This document shows positions 33,590 through 45,129 of a DNA stretch of 64,000 nt, in pieces. The stretch is from Calvatia gigantea (lineage: Eukaryota; Basidiomycota; Agaricomycetes; Agaricales; Lycoperdaceae), in the NCBI GenBank assembly GCA_025093985.1, contig JACAAK010000003.1:310001-374000 (forward strand). Reading direction: 5' to 3'. Each line of letters starts with the position of its first letter. Position 1 is the first letter of the stretch. Under the pieces are notes generated by a model. It searched no databases. It was given only the letters and a program-made list of their open reading frames with translations, and was not told the DNA's origin. The position numbers were made by a program, and so were the translations under genes.

Positions 33590-35204
33590 GACCCCGTCGG
33601 AAACTTCGGTGAAATTGCAAGACCACTAAAGAAGCTTAAAGGGGTAACTACATGGGAATGGAACCAAGAACACCAAACTACATTTGACAAACTAAAGAAG
33701 TATATCACCAAAGAACCAGTCCTAACACTGCCACAAAGACAAGGTCAATTCTGAGTAGAAGTCAATGCCTTAGACTACATACTAGGGAGTGTATTATTAC
33801 AGCTACAAGAAGACAAATGGCACCCAATTGCCTTTACATCATGGACATTATCACCAGTGGAGTGCAACTATGAAATCTATGACAAGGAATTGCTAGCCAT
33901 TGTCCATGCCTTGAAGGAATGGAGACATTATCTGCTAGATGCCAAAGAAAATTCAAAATATGGACAGACCACAAAAGCCTGAAGTACTACCAAGAACCAC
34001 AAAAGCTAAATGGATGCCAGGCCCAATGGTATCTGTGGCTACAAGATTATGATTTCACACTATAACATGTGCCAGGAAAGACAAACACAAAAGCTGACCT
34101 ACTGTCCTGGGTCTACCAAATGCTGGAGGAGCTAGAAGACAAACTAGTCACCATGATACAGGAGAGCTGGTTACAAACTGAAAACACCAATGACACAGTT
34201 CTATTGCAAGCTGAATTATTCATTGAACTGACATTCTTGGAGAAGATACAAAAGAACCCCCAATGTAAAACAGCAGTCCTCACAGAGCTGCAGAAGGAAA
34301 AATCAGAACTTGCTGAGGATGAAGGAGTAGTTTACAAGTAAAGCAGCACATATGTGCCACCAGATCAGAAGCTATGAGAGGAAATCCTGCAACAGTACCA
34401 TGATATCCCAGACACAGAACATCCTGGACAGTATAGAATGATGGAACTAATTAGCTGTGATTATTGATGGCCAACCATATGGAAAGATGTAAAAAGATAC
34501 ATCTGAGGATGTCAAGCTTGTCAAAAAAACAAAACAAGGACAACACCACTTAAATCATCACTATACCATTTCCTAATACCCAATAGACCTTGGGAAGAAA
34601 TCAGCATTGATATAATTGGACCTTTACCAGGATTGAAAGGGAAAGACACAATACTAGTTATTGTTGATCACTTCATGAAAATGATATGACTCATAGCGAC
34701 AACAACAAATGTTTTATCCAAAGATGTTGCATGAATTTATCAAGATGAAATATGGAAGCTACATGGACTACTGAGGAAAGTACTCAGTGACTGAGGACCT
34801 CAATTTGCATCAGAATTCACCAAAGAACTATTTAAAGGACTCAGGATAGAATACAATCTGTCAATGGCATATCATCCCCAGACAGATGGGCAGACAGAAT
34901 GCATCAACAGAGAAGTGGAAACCTACATTCACCTATATTGCAACTATGACCAGGATGACTGGGCAAAATGGCTTTTGATTGTGGAATTCCACTACAACAA
35001 CAAGCAGTACAGAAGAACACAGGAAATGCCATTTTTCCTAAATTATGGGAGACATTCATGGAAGGGCAAAAATGACCAATCAACAAACAACCCTATAGCA
35101 ACAGAATTCCTAAAACAGCTCCAAGCCACCCAAGATAACACCTCATCAGCACTATGCACATACCAAGAAAAGATGAAACAGCAACATGACCACAGTAGGC
35201 TCCA
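33590..35204 (+). pseudogene. pol: G1b RT connection, RNase H and integrase
   Basis: Starts at GNFGEIARPLKKLKG (RT connection), then RNase H (EVNALDYILGSVLLQ, YEIYDKELLAIVHALKEWRHY), the integrase HHCC region (GCQACQKN), the core (ISIDIIGPLPG, then AYHPQTDGQTECINRE) and the start of the C-terminal domain, where it is interrupted at about 35204. One frameshift lies near 33950. TGA replaces the expected arginine at several places, such as after VLSD before GPQF. It is the same family as 27.8-30.6 kb and 49.7-50.9 kb; the middle of RT is missing between G1a and G1b. Confidence 0.82.
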
Positions 35205-36585
35205 TATTATCAATATCAATATTTATGACATTATAAATGATAAGAACAATGATGTAATCAATGACATCATAATCAGTCATATGATAATCAATAATGTATA
35301 TTGATTATATGATGATTTATACAACATCTCATGAGACTTGTATAATACAAAGACAGTCATCAGAAGTCTTAGCATTAACAGTACAACAAGATAAAGTCAT
35401 ATATTCAGTTATAAGATGGCTATACTACAATGAGAAATAGTTACTTGAAAGATGACTATACATCTTAGTGTAAACTATATGATAAGATGACAATGATAGA
35501 TTAAGTATTATTCTAATACTTAATACTATCTAGACCTATGATGAAAGTCTAGTAACAACCTAGACTAAGACTAGAACAATCTAGACATATTCTATACTTA
35601 GAATCTATCCAGACTTATCTAGACATATCTAGAACATACTGAGACTAAATCTAGACTTAATAGATTATAATTAGAACTCCATTGTTCTACTAATATAGAT
35701 ACTTATATAATACTTCAAAGTCAAACCACTTTGAAGTCATACTACTTTTAATACCATATATAGACAAGTAACATACTAATATAGTACAATACAGTAGTAC
35801 ACCATTGTAGTATATAAACCCCTCAACTTGACCAGTAAATGGCATTGTTTCTACTTGGTTAGGTGGAGACTCAATCTATAACTCTTATCATCCTTTCTTA
35901 TAATCTAAACTTAAGAAACCTCTTCATGGTGACTGAGCTTACATTATAAGACTTCATAAGAGTTATCTATTGAAGGTTAACAGACTGCTGATCATAAGAT
36001 GTAAAGCTATTAATAGTTACATTATAAGTAACTATAAATAGCTGACAAGCCTTCGAGAAGGAGTTCTCTTTGGTATCACTATAACCAGTAGATACTGGGC
36101 CTGTGAAGGACAAAGTGGGCCTCACTATAACACACCATACCAGAATGTATCAAATCAGCAATGAAGTGTGGCTCAAGAACATGAATATCCATACCAATCA
36201 TATTGAATCTCGATCTGTACCACTATGTTGGTTTAGTCTATTTATAGCTGAAATAGATTCTTGAGTACTTCCCTCTTGAAGAAAGATAATGGACTATGGA
36301 CTACAGTACTAGACTGCACTCTAGGTTGCTGGCTATGGTCTATTAAATACATGACCTAGTATGCAGTATGCTCAATATATGCTACTAATAGATAAGACCT
36401 CACCTGTATAGGTAGAATGGTGCACAGACCAGAGACATTAGGTATAAAAACCCTATGTAATATGTGTATATTCCTTAGACAATCTAGTCTTCTATTTGCC
36501 CATTATTCCTCTAAAGTATTCTCTAGCAACTGTTTACAATGCTCTCAACAATAAACCCAGTGAGTATGACTACTCTCCACTACTA
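35205..36585. mobile_element. AT-rich insertion with LTR-like segments in the G1b integrase
   Basis: About 1.4 kb separates two parts of the same integrase. Part 36150-36510 matches the reverse complement of the 28227-28765 insertion. Another part has TATATAAACCCC near 35812 and ends AAGGTTAACA at about 35980, the same ending as the LTR-like piece at 46636-47072. A cluster of CTAGAC motifs is at 35529-35661, and small palindromes lie at 35210-35330. No coding sequence. It is probably two LTR remnants side by side. Confidence 0.5.
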
Positions 36586-36756
36586 GCGCACCGCTACTGT
36601 AGTGTACTTGTCTCAACAAATCAAGCATCAAAGAAGCTAGGCCAGAAACAGTATGGCTCTTTCCATATTAAGGAAAAAGTAGGAAAAGCAGCATATCAGC
36701 TAGACTTACCAGAAGGATGGGCCATCCATAATATATTCAACAAACATTTCAAGTAG
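36586..36756 (+). pseudogene. pol: G1b integrase C-terminal end
   Basis: STNQASKKLGQKQYGSFHI and KVGKAAYQLDLPEGWAIHN are the typical C-terminal integrase motifs of Gypsy elements. The frame ends at the junction with the inverted G2 copy. Confidence 0.75.
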
Positions 36757-39243
36757 AATGCCACTGGATGCCATTGGTCTGAGTCTGCCACTTTCTGAGA
36801 GAGGACTGCACCCATCACAAAGTCTGAGCTGTCTGTCTTGACATGGAAGAGAGCAGAGTCATTGGATGAGAAGAGAACAGGGGAGAAGGTAACTGCATCC
36901 TTGAGTGCCTGGAAAGCTGCTTCTTCCATGGTGCCCCATTTCCACTTGGTATCTGTTTTGGTGAGGTTGAAAAGTGGGTGGGCTATATAGGAGAAGTTAC
37001 AGATGAAGCAGCAGTAAAAGTTGACAAATCCTAGAAATACCTGCATTTCTCCCACATTAGCTGGAGCAGGCCAATCTCTTACTCCTGTGACCTTGACCAG
37101 GTCCATCTCTACACTGTTCTCCAATATGATGAGACTAAGGTACTCAATACAGGTCTTCTCAAACTTGTACTTTTCAGGTTTGAGAAAAAGCTGGTGCTGT
37201 TTGAGAATTTGCAAAACCCAGTGGGTGACCTCCTGGTGCTCTTCAACAGTCTTGGTGAAGATCAGTATATTGTCCATATACATACACCACAGCAATGCCC
37301 TCTATGATGAGCTTGTAGAAAATGTTGTTCATTGTAGTTTGGAAGGTGGCAGGACTGTTGGTGAGGCTGAAGAACATAACAAGCAGCTCAAATAGTCCGC
37401 AATTTGTCCAGAATGCAGCTTTCCATTTATCACCCAGCTTAATCTGCATATTGTTGAATCCCCAGTAAATGTCCAGTTTGGTGAAGTACTTAGCCCTGCA
37501 AAGTTGTGCAATGAGTTCAGATATGAGTGGGAGAGGGTACTTGTTCTTCACTATGATGGCATTGAGAGCATGGTAGTTCTGAATGAGGCAGAGAGATCCA
37601 TCCTTCTTTTTGATAAAGAAGACAGGTGAGGCCATAGGGGATTTGGAGGGGCAGATGTGACCAGACAAGAGGTTTTCCTGGATGAACTTGTCCAGCTGCA
37701 GCTGCTCAGTGGGCAAGAGCAGGTATACCTTGCAGCCCTTCAGGTCAGTACCTGGGATAAGCTCAATTGTGTGATCCCATGGTTGATGCTCAGGTAACAT
37801 GTTGAAGGACTCCTTGGTGAACACAGCTTCAAAGTCATGGAGGTAGGAGGGGATGATTTCTCTGAACCTGATGGGTGAGTTGGATGACTGGAAGTTATGG
37901 TAGAAGGCCTCAGCTAGCCGTTGGAATATGGTACCTGTTGTATAAATCTCTTCTGGATGGGGGAGGAGGTTGATAGCAAAAATGCAATCATTATCCTCAT
38001 AGAGATCCATGGGAACAGATAGCAGGGTGGGTGAATCATCCTCTTTCTCCATGTCTTTTACACAGGCAGGAAAGGAGCCTAAAGTACAGGTGTGGATGTA
38101 GCAGGTTTGGAGACAGTGGGCATGGGCCTTGGCTTTGGCTTCAACTTTGCACTCTTCACACTTGGATGGGCATCAGGACATTTTGACTTTACCTGTCTAC
38201 CAGTTGATGTTGGAGTTGTGTTGTTTAAGCCAAGTATATCCAAGGAGCAGGTTTTGGTGGCCAAGTCTGGTAACTGTAAGCAGAGAACATTCTGAGTGGT
38301 TGTGGTAGTGAAGGATAATGTTTACTACTTTGGTTATCTGACTAGCCTCATTCTCCAATCCATCAACATTGTAGACTGTGAGCAGGTGAGAGAGTGTACA
38401 GATGTTGAGTTTGTTGGCCTGTATGTAGTCTCTGTCAATAAAAAAGCTGGTTGCACTGCTGTCCATGAGAGCACATACACTGTAGCATTTTGCTATGTCT
38501 GTAGTCTCCAGTTCCACTTGTAGCATAAGCAAGGTCCTGTATTGGTCTAGCATAGCTATGACAGGTTTGAGTGGCAGGCATTTTTCCCATTTAGGATGGC
38601 AAGGCATTGAGGTTTTCTGTAGTGCAGCTTTCAGTTCAGGTATGGGTGAGGGTGAGGAGTTGTCTATTTGGTCTATGGGTAGCATACTGAACCTATTTAC
38701 ACTTTGCAGTGAGGGTGCACTTTCCACTTGCTACTTTACAGAAAATCCACTTCTTCTACATTTTTAGCTGCTTCAGCTGAGTCCACTGCTTCTCTCATGT
38801 CCTTCTTGGCTAAGAGTCTTATGAGGAGGTTATTCTCCTCTTCTGCAGTCAGGTGGCAGATATCATGTCTGAGGGGGCATTCAGATTTGACATGCCCAAC
38901 CTTCTTACAGCAGTAGCAGGTGGGCAGGAGTGGAGCAGGTTTGTGAGAGGCATCTACCTCTATGGGTATAGGGGTGCTAAGAGATGGTGTGGACCAGACA
39001 GGTGGAGGTGAAGCAGTGACTAGTGGGAGTGGAAGGGAATGGAGGGGTTTTAGTTTGGGGAATGGAAGGTTAGAGCAGGTAGTGGTCTAGAAAGCATTGT
39101 TGGCAGCCCTCGCCTGGTTGATGTATTGGGCTGTAGTGTACCAACCTTCTACATTGTTGTCCCAGAGGTATCCTGAGACCATGGTGGCTACCACATTTTG
39201 GATTGTTAGCTAAAGTCCATGGTGGAATTTGACAACCACCACC
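36757..39243 (-). pseudogene. pol: G2-inv: Gag C-terminus, protease, RT of an inverted G2 copy (3' part lost)
   Basis: Read on the minus strand from 39243: the end of Gag with a zinc knuckle (CYCCKKVGHVKSEC), the protease (ALMDSSATSFFIDRDYI), then RT (VFFIKKKDGSLCLIQNYHA, KLDIYWGFNNMQIKL, LTNSPATFQTTMNNIF, YMDNILIF) and the start of RNase H (VKTDSSDFVMGAVLSQ). It breaks off at FYLK near 36757 against G1b. The YxDD box reads YMDN, and a frameshift splits RT near 37270. Its Gag N-terminus and LTR continue at 45130-46271 on the far side of the G2 insertion. Confidence 0.88.
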
Positions 39244-39581
39244 TGTCAGGGCAACCTCTGACAGTCCCCCTGGACTGCTCCACAACCCTATGCTCTCACC
39301 CGCTCTCAGCCGCATGGACATGAGTAACAATTGGAGACCCCAAAGGACAATGACAGACTTACGTACATAATGAAACAATAGGACAATGGACAGTAATGCA
39401 GTATATATTAACCTGTACACCTGCAGGGGACCCTTATCTGATTCTCTAAGGATTCCCCCACAGGTATGTAGTCTACACAGCCGCTTGTAATACCACTAAG
39501 GGTTCCCCCGCAGTTGCCCGCTCATCTGCCCTGTGAGAACATCACGTCCCTGAGCCGCTCAGACTGTGGGTTGCCCTTATA
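39244..39581 (+). repeat. G2 5' LTR (338 bp)
   Basis: TGTCAGGGCAACC to GGGTTGCCCTTATA; the inverted GGGCAACC/GGTTGCCC ends are shared by all four LTRs of the family in the window. TATATATTAA near 39402 is a promoter candidate. Confidence 0.93.
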
Positions 39582-39766
39582 GAAGAATCAGATCTCACGA
39601 GAGACCTGGTCATCCACTGGAAACAACTCTGAGGAGTTCTCCTTGATCACCCCCCACTATCTGACTCTGTCTCTACCTGCCTGACCCGCCCCCCATGTCA
39701 GACCAGCCCCAGCCACAATAGTAGCAGAGGCAACCACAGCAGGATTAACCATAGCCAGTGCAGAGC

Positions 39767-40846
39767 ATGTCTCCCTTGGAACAAATACTCGCACAGCTGC
39801 AGAACAGCCTGCAGGAGGTGATAAATCATCAGGTGGCATCTGAACTAAGAGTATATGAAACACTCTCATCATTACAAGGTCAGATCAGTATGATGGCCGC
39901 TGCAAATGCCCCCACTCCCCACACTCCACAATCTCCCACCGACCACACCCCCACACCTCAGCCACACTCCACATCCAGCCAGGCCAAGATAGCCACCCCA
40001 TTGGACTTTGATGAAGACCACTCCAGAGGTCGCACATTCCTTAACTCCTACCACATCTACCTTCAGTTGTGCAAGGATCACTTCTAGGATGAAGATCCCA
40101 GATCCTATGGGCATTATCATACATGAAGAGTGGCCGCACAGCTAAGTGGGCCGAGAATGTAATGCATTGGAAAGAGCAACACTCAAGGCAAACCTGCTTC
40201 CTCAGTTGGGAAGATTTCTCCACCAAGTTCCATATACATTTCTTCCCCATAGACGCAGAAGCTGCTGCAGTCAATGTCCTAGAGGGCACCGGGTACCACC
40301 AGAGCAACCGGAATGTCGATGACTACCTTGACGACTTCTGCAACCTCATCGCAGACTCAGGGTACACTGACCTGAAGGTGGTAGTTGTGAAATTCCGGCA
40401 CGGACTTCGGCCAACGATCTAGAACACAGTAGCCACCATGGTCTCAGGACACCCCCAAGACAATGACATAGAAGGTTGGTACACCATGGCTCAATGCATT
40501 GACCAGGTGAGGGCTGCCAATGACACTTTCCAAGCTACCACCTGCTCTGACCCGCCACTCCAAAAACCCAAACCCCTCTGTTCCCTTCCATTCTTACTGG
40601 TCACTGTCCCACCTCCACCTGTTTGGCCCACACCGTCTCTCAGTACCCCTGCACCTATAGAGGTAGATGCCTCTCACAAACCCGCTCCACTCCTGCCCAC
40701 CTGCTATCGTTGCAAGAAGGTTGGGCATGTCAAGGCTGAATGTCCACTCAGACATGACGTATGCCACTTGACTGTGGAGGAGGAAGATAACCTCCTTATG
40801 AGACTCCTGGCCAAGAAAGACATAAGAGAAGCAGCGGACTCAGCTT
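39767..40846 (+). pseudogene. gag: G2 Gag
   Basis: The real start is ATG at 39767 (MSPLEQILAQLQNSLQEV). The capsid region (HSRQTCFLSWEDFSTKFHIHFFPID, NVDDYLDDFCNLIADSGY) follows, then a proline-rich stretch and zinc knuckle C-YR-C-KKVG-H-VKAE-C near 40705-40745. TAG at 40085 and near 40421, and a 1-bp loss near 40099, break the frame. It matches the Gag of the inverted copy and of the copy at 63498. Confidence 0.85.
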
Positions 40847-40892
40847 AAGTGGCTGAAGAAGCAGATTTTCTGTAGAGCAGCGAAGGGAGAGT

Positions 40893-43100
40893 ATGCCCTT
40901 GCTGCAGAGTGTAAATAGGTTCAGTGTACTACCCATAGACCAAATAGATGACCATTCACTCCCACCCACACCTGAACTGAAAGCTGCACCACCGAAAACC
41001 CCTTCAACACCTCGCCGTCCTAAGTGGGAAAAGTGCCTCCCACCCAAACCCGTCATAGCCACTCTGGACCAACGTGGGACTTCACTCATGCTGCAAGTAG
41101 AACTGGAAACTACAGACACAGCAGAACACCATGGAGTATGTGCTCTTGTGGATAGCAGTGCAACTGGCTCTTTCATCAACCGAGATTACGTACGGACCAA
41201 CAAACTCAACACCTGCACGCTCTCCCACCTGCTCGCAGTCTACAATGTCGATGGCTCAGAAAACGAGGCAGGTCAGATAACAGAGGTCATAGACATTATT
41301 CTTTGCTACCGCAACCACTCAGAACACTCCCTGCTTGCAGTCACAGGACTTGGCCACCAAGACTTGCTTCTTGGATATACTTGGCTCAAACAACATAACC
41401 CCAACATCAATTGGCAGACAGGCGAAGTCAGAATGTCCTGCTGCCCATCCAAGTGCAAAGAATGCAAAGTTGAAGCTAAAGCTGAGGCCTATGCCCAATG
41501 CCTCCAGACCCACTGCATCTGCGCCTGCACCCTAGGCTCTTTTCCTGCCTTGGTAGAAGAAGTGGAAGAAGAGGACGAGCCATCTGCCCTGCTACCTGCT
41601 CCTATAGATCTCTATGAGGATGATGACTGCATCTTTGCCATCAACCTCCTTTCCTGTCTGGAAGAGATTTACGCAATGGGTACCACATCCCAATGGCTAG
41701 CTGAGGCCTTCCACCACAACTCCCAGTCATCCAACTTACCCACCGGGTTCAGAGAAATTGTCCCCTCCTACCTCCACGAGTTCAAAGCTGTGTTCGCCAA
41801 GGAGTCCTTTGACATACTACCAGAGCATCAACTGTGAGACCACATGATTGAGCTCATCCCAGGTGCTGATCCAAAGGGCTGCAAGGTATACCCACTCTTA
41901 CCTGCTGAGCAGTCACAGTTAGACAAGTTCATCTGGGAGAACCTCTCGTCCGGCTGCATCTGCCCCTCTAAATCCCCCATGGCTTTACCTGTCTTCTTCA
42001 TCAAGAAGAAGGATGGATTCCTCCATCTCATTCAGGACTACCACACTTTTAACACCCTTACAGTGAAGAACAAGTACCCTCTCCTGCTCATATCCAAACT
42101 TGTCGCACAACTTTGCAGAGCCAAGTACTTTACCAAACTGGATGTTTGGTGGGGATTCAACAATGTGTGGATTAAGCTGGGTGACAAATGGAAGGCTGCT
42201 TTCTGGATGAATCATAGGTTATTTGAGCCACTCATTATGTTCTTTGGCCTTACCAACAGCCCTGCCACCTTCCAAACTATGATGAATGACATTTTCTACG
42301 AGCTCATCATGGAGGGCATGGTCATGGTATACATGGATGACATACTGATCTTCACGAAGACCATTGAAGAGCACCGAGAGGTCACCCACCAGGTCCTGCA
42401 AATTCTTGAACAGCACTAGCTTTTCCTTAAACCTGAAAAGTGCGAGTTTGAGAAGACCTGCGTTGAGTACCTTGGCCTCATCATATCAGAGAACAGTGTG
42501 GAAATGGACCTAATCAAGGTCACAGGGGTATGAGACTGGCCTGCTCCAGCCAACATGGGGGAAACGCAAGCATTCCTGAGGTTTGTTAACTTCTACCACC
42601 GCTTCATCTGTGACTTCTCCCATGTAGCCTGCCCCCTCTTTGACCTCACCAAGGTGGATACCAAGTGGAAATGCGGCACTGCAGAAGAAACAGCTTTCCA
42701 AGCACTCAAGGATGCAGTCACCTCCTCCCCTGTTCTCCTCTCACCCGACGACTCCACTTCCTTCCACGTCAAAGCAGACAGCTCAGACTTTGCAACAGGT
42801 GCAGTCCTCTCTCAGAAGGCGGTGGACTCAGACCAATGGCATCTGGTGGTGTTCTACTCAAAATTCCTCTCAGCGGTTGAACAGAACTACGAGATCCATG
42901 ACAAGGAAATGCTGGCAATCATCTGTGCACTAGAAGAGTGGAGGCACTTCCTCGAAGGCGTGCGCCACCAAGTTGAGATCTGGATGGACCACAAAAATCT
43001 AGAGTACTTCATGTCCACCAAGAAACTTAACTGCTGCCAAGCCTGCTGGTCCCTCATACTCTCCTGCTTTGATTTCTGCTTGTACCACCGTCCCAGCTGA
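40893..43100 (+). pseudogene. pol: G2 protease, RT and RNase H
   Basis: Protease: VCALVDSSATGSFINRDYV, with D-S-S where D-S-G is expected, then LGYTWLKQHNPNINW. RT: KSPMALPVFFIKKKDGF, KLDVWWGFNNVWIKL, FGLTNSPATFQTMMNDIF, VYMDDILIFTK with an intact YMDD. RNase H: HVKADSSDFATGAVLSQ, YEIHDKEMLAIICALEEWRH, then YHRPS before a stop. Stops: TGA at 41835, TAG at 42417, and TGA near 42531 and 43098; the last two replace likely arginines. Otherwise one frame with Gag-Pol order as in chromoviruses. Confidence 0.88.
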
Positions 43101-43103
43101 ACC

Positions 43104-44740
43104 ATGGGGAAACCCGATGCATTGTCCCATAGAGCTGACCACAGCACAGGAGCCCATGACAATGAGAACATCACCCTCCTCCCCGATGGACTCTTTGCTA
43201 TTCATGCACTCAAAGGGATTTCGATGGAAGGAGAGGAGCAGCTCCTGCTGAAGAATATCTGCTCTAGAAACTGCACAGGTGAACAAGAGGAAGCAGTTGC
43301 TAAAGCTGCACGGGAACTCAAGCAGTCGTTGACCAAAACCATGAGGAGTGCAGAATGGACAGAGCAGGATGGTCTACTCCTGTTCCGAGGGAAGATCTAT
43401 GTCCCAACAGGCTCTGATCTTAGGTGGAGGATAGTAGCTCTCCACCACAACACAAAGATTGCAGGACATGCTGGGCGATGGAAAATGCTAGAACTCGTCT
43501 CCCACAACTACTGGTGGCCCCAGATGGCTCAATACATTGGTCAGTATGTCTCTACCTGTGACCTCTGCATATGCACCAAGCCCATCCACTGTCCACCGCA
43601 AGGAGAACTCCATCCGCTCCCCATCCCTGAAGCCCACTGGGATACACTGAGTGTAGATTTTGTGGTCGAACTCCCAGAATCCACAGGCTATGACACTATC
43701 ATGACAGTGGTGGACTCTATCTCTAAATGAGCCCACTTTATTCTAACCCACACCACTGTCTCAGCCAAGGGCACAGTGCAGCTCTTCCTCCACAATGTCT
43801 GGAAGCTCCATGGACTCCCCAACACTGTCATTTCAGACTGCAGACCACAGTTCGTTGCTGTATTCACAAAAGAGCTTTACCAACTCTTAGGGATCAAGAT
43901 GGCTGCTTCAACTGTCTAGCACCCATAGACTGATGGGCAGACAGAGTGGGTGAACCAGGAACTTGATCAGTACCTCTGCCTCTTCATAAACGAGTGACAG
44001 AATGACTGGCACGACCTCCTCCCACTTGCAGAATTCCAACACAACAACCATGTCCATGCTTCCACCCAACACTCCCCCTTCCTCTTAGACACTGGACGTC
44101 ACCTGTGCATGGGATTTGAGCTGCGTCAGCCACACTCGAACATTGAATTGGTCAATGAGTTCATGAAGTGAATGGAGTCGACACTAGAGGAAGCAAAATC
44201 CACACTGGTCAAGGTGAAAGACAACATGACCTGCTACTACAACCAATGATGTACATCTGCACCCACATACAAGCCAGGCGACAAAGTTTACCTCAAAGCA
44301 GACAACATCCAGACCACCCGCCCATCAAGGAAACTTTCTCACCAATACCTTGGACCATACATCATAGACAAGCAGGTCAACGCCAATGCCTACCATCTTT
44401 GCCTCCCCCGCTCCATGCAACACCTCCACCCAGTTTTCAACATCATTAAACTTACACCTGCACCACCCAATCTGATCAAGAACCGCCACACAAAACCCCC
44501 ATCCAATCCCATCATTGTCAATGAGGAAGAGGAATGGGAAGTCGAAGAAGTCCTTAACAGCCACATCCACCAAAGACAACTTCAATATCTCATCAAGTGG
44601 AAAGGCTTCGGAATGGAACACAACTCATAGGAGCCAGCTGATAGAGTCCATGCCCCAGAACTAGTCCAGGAGTTCTACCGCAAACAGCCTGGCACCCCCT
44701 GCCTCATCCGCACACTTACTTTTGGCTCACTTCCCTTCCA
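43104..44740 (+). pseudogene. pol: G2 integrase with C-terminal chromodomain
   Basis: HHCC region (HHNTKIAGHAGRWKM, CDLCI), core with D in LSVDFVVELP, second D in VISDCRPQF (the usual SDRGPQF is damaged at two residues), E in TDGQTEWVNQ. The C-terminal domain (YKPGDKVYLKADNI, SRKLSHQYLGPYII, HPVFNIIKL) leads into a chromodomain (WEVEEVLNSHIHQRQLQYLI, KWKGFG) cut by TAG at 44628 where WEPA is expected. Chromodomains steer insertion toward modified histones. Several further TGA/TAG stops at 43728, 43918 and beyond. Confidence 0.88.
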
Positions 44741-44775
44741 ATCAATTCAACACCACACATCGAGACACTGCGATT

Positions 44776-44791
44776 TTGGAGGGGGGGTGGA
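44776..44791 (+). other. G2 polypurine tract
   Basis: [18 protein letters not shown] run immediately before the 3' LTR, the usual primer for plus-strand synthesis. Confidence 0.8.
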
Positions 44792-45129
44792 TGTCAGGGC
44801 AACCTCTGATGGTCCCCCCGGACCACCCCACAATCCTATGCTCTCACCCGCTCTCAGCCGCATGGACATAAGTAACAATTGGAAACCCCAAAGGACAATG
44901 ACAGACTTACATACATAATGAAACAATAGGACAATGGACAGTAATGCAGTATATATTAACCTGTACACCTGCAGGGGACCCTTATCTGATTCTCTAAGGA
45001 TTCCCCTGCAGGTATGTAGTCTACACAGCCACTTGTAATACCACTAAGGATTCCCCCACAGTTGTCCACTCGTCTGCCCTGTGAGAACATCACATCCCTG
45101 AGCCGCTCAGACTGTGGGTTGCCCTTACA
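44792..45129 (+). repeat. G2 3' LTR (338 bp)
   Basis: Same length as the 5' copy, ending TTGCCCTTACA, directly after a purine tract. Confidence 0.93.

Larger units (their letters stand above)
39244..45129 (+). mobile_element. G2: complete but decayed Ty3/Gypsy chromovirus
   Basis: 5,886 bp with 338-bp LTRs at both ends, flanked by CCACC at 39239-39243 and 45130-45134, a perfect 5-bp target duplication. Order: LTR, Gag, protease, RT, RNase H, integrase, chromodomain, purine tract, LTR. The LTRs differ at 20 positions, all transitions. It inserted into the Gag of an inverted copy of its own family. Many stops and a few frameshifts make it non-autonomous. Confidence 0.95.

Noticed and set aside
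35210..35330. CRISPR-like array in the palindromic AT-rich stretch
   Set aside because: Repeats are irregular, short and AT-only, with no spacers of constant length, in a fungal genome.
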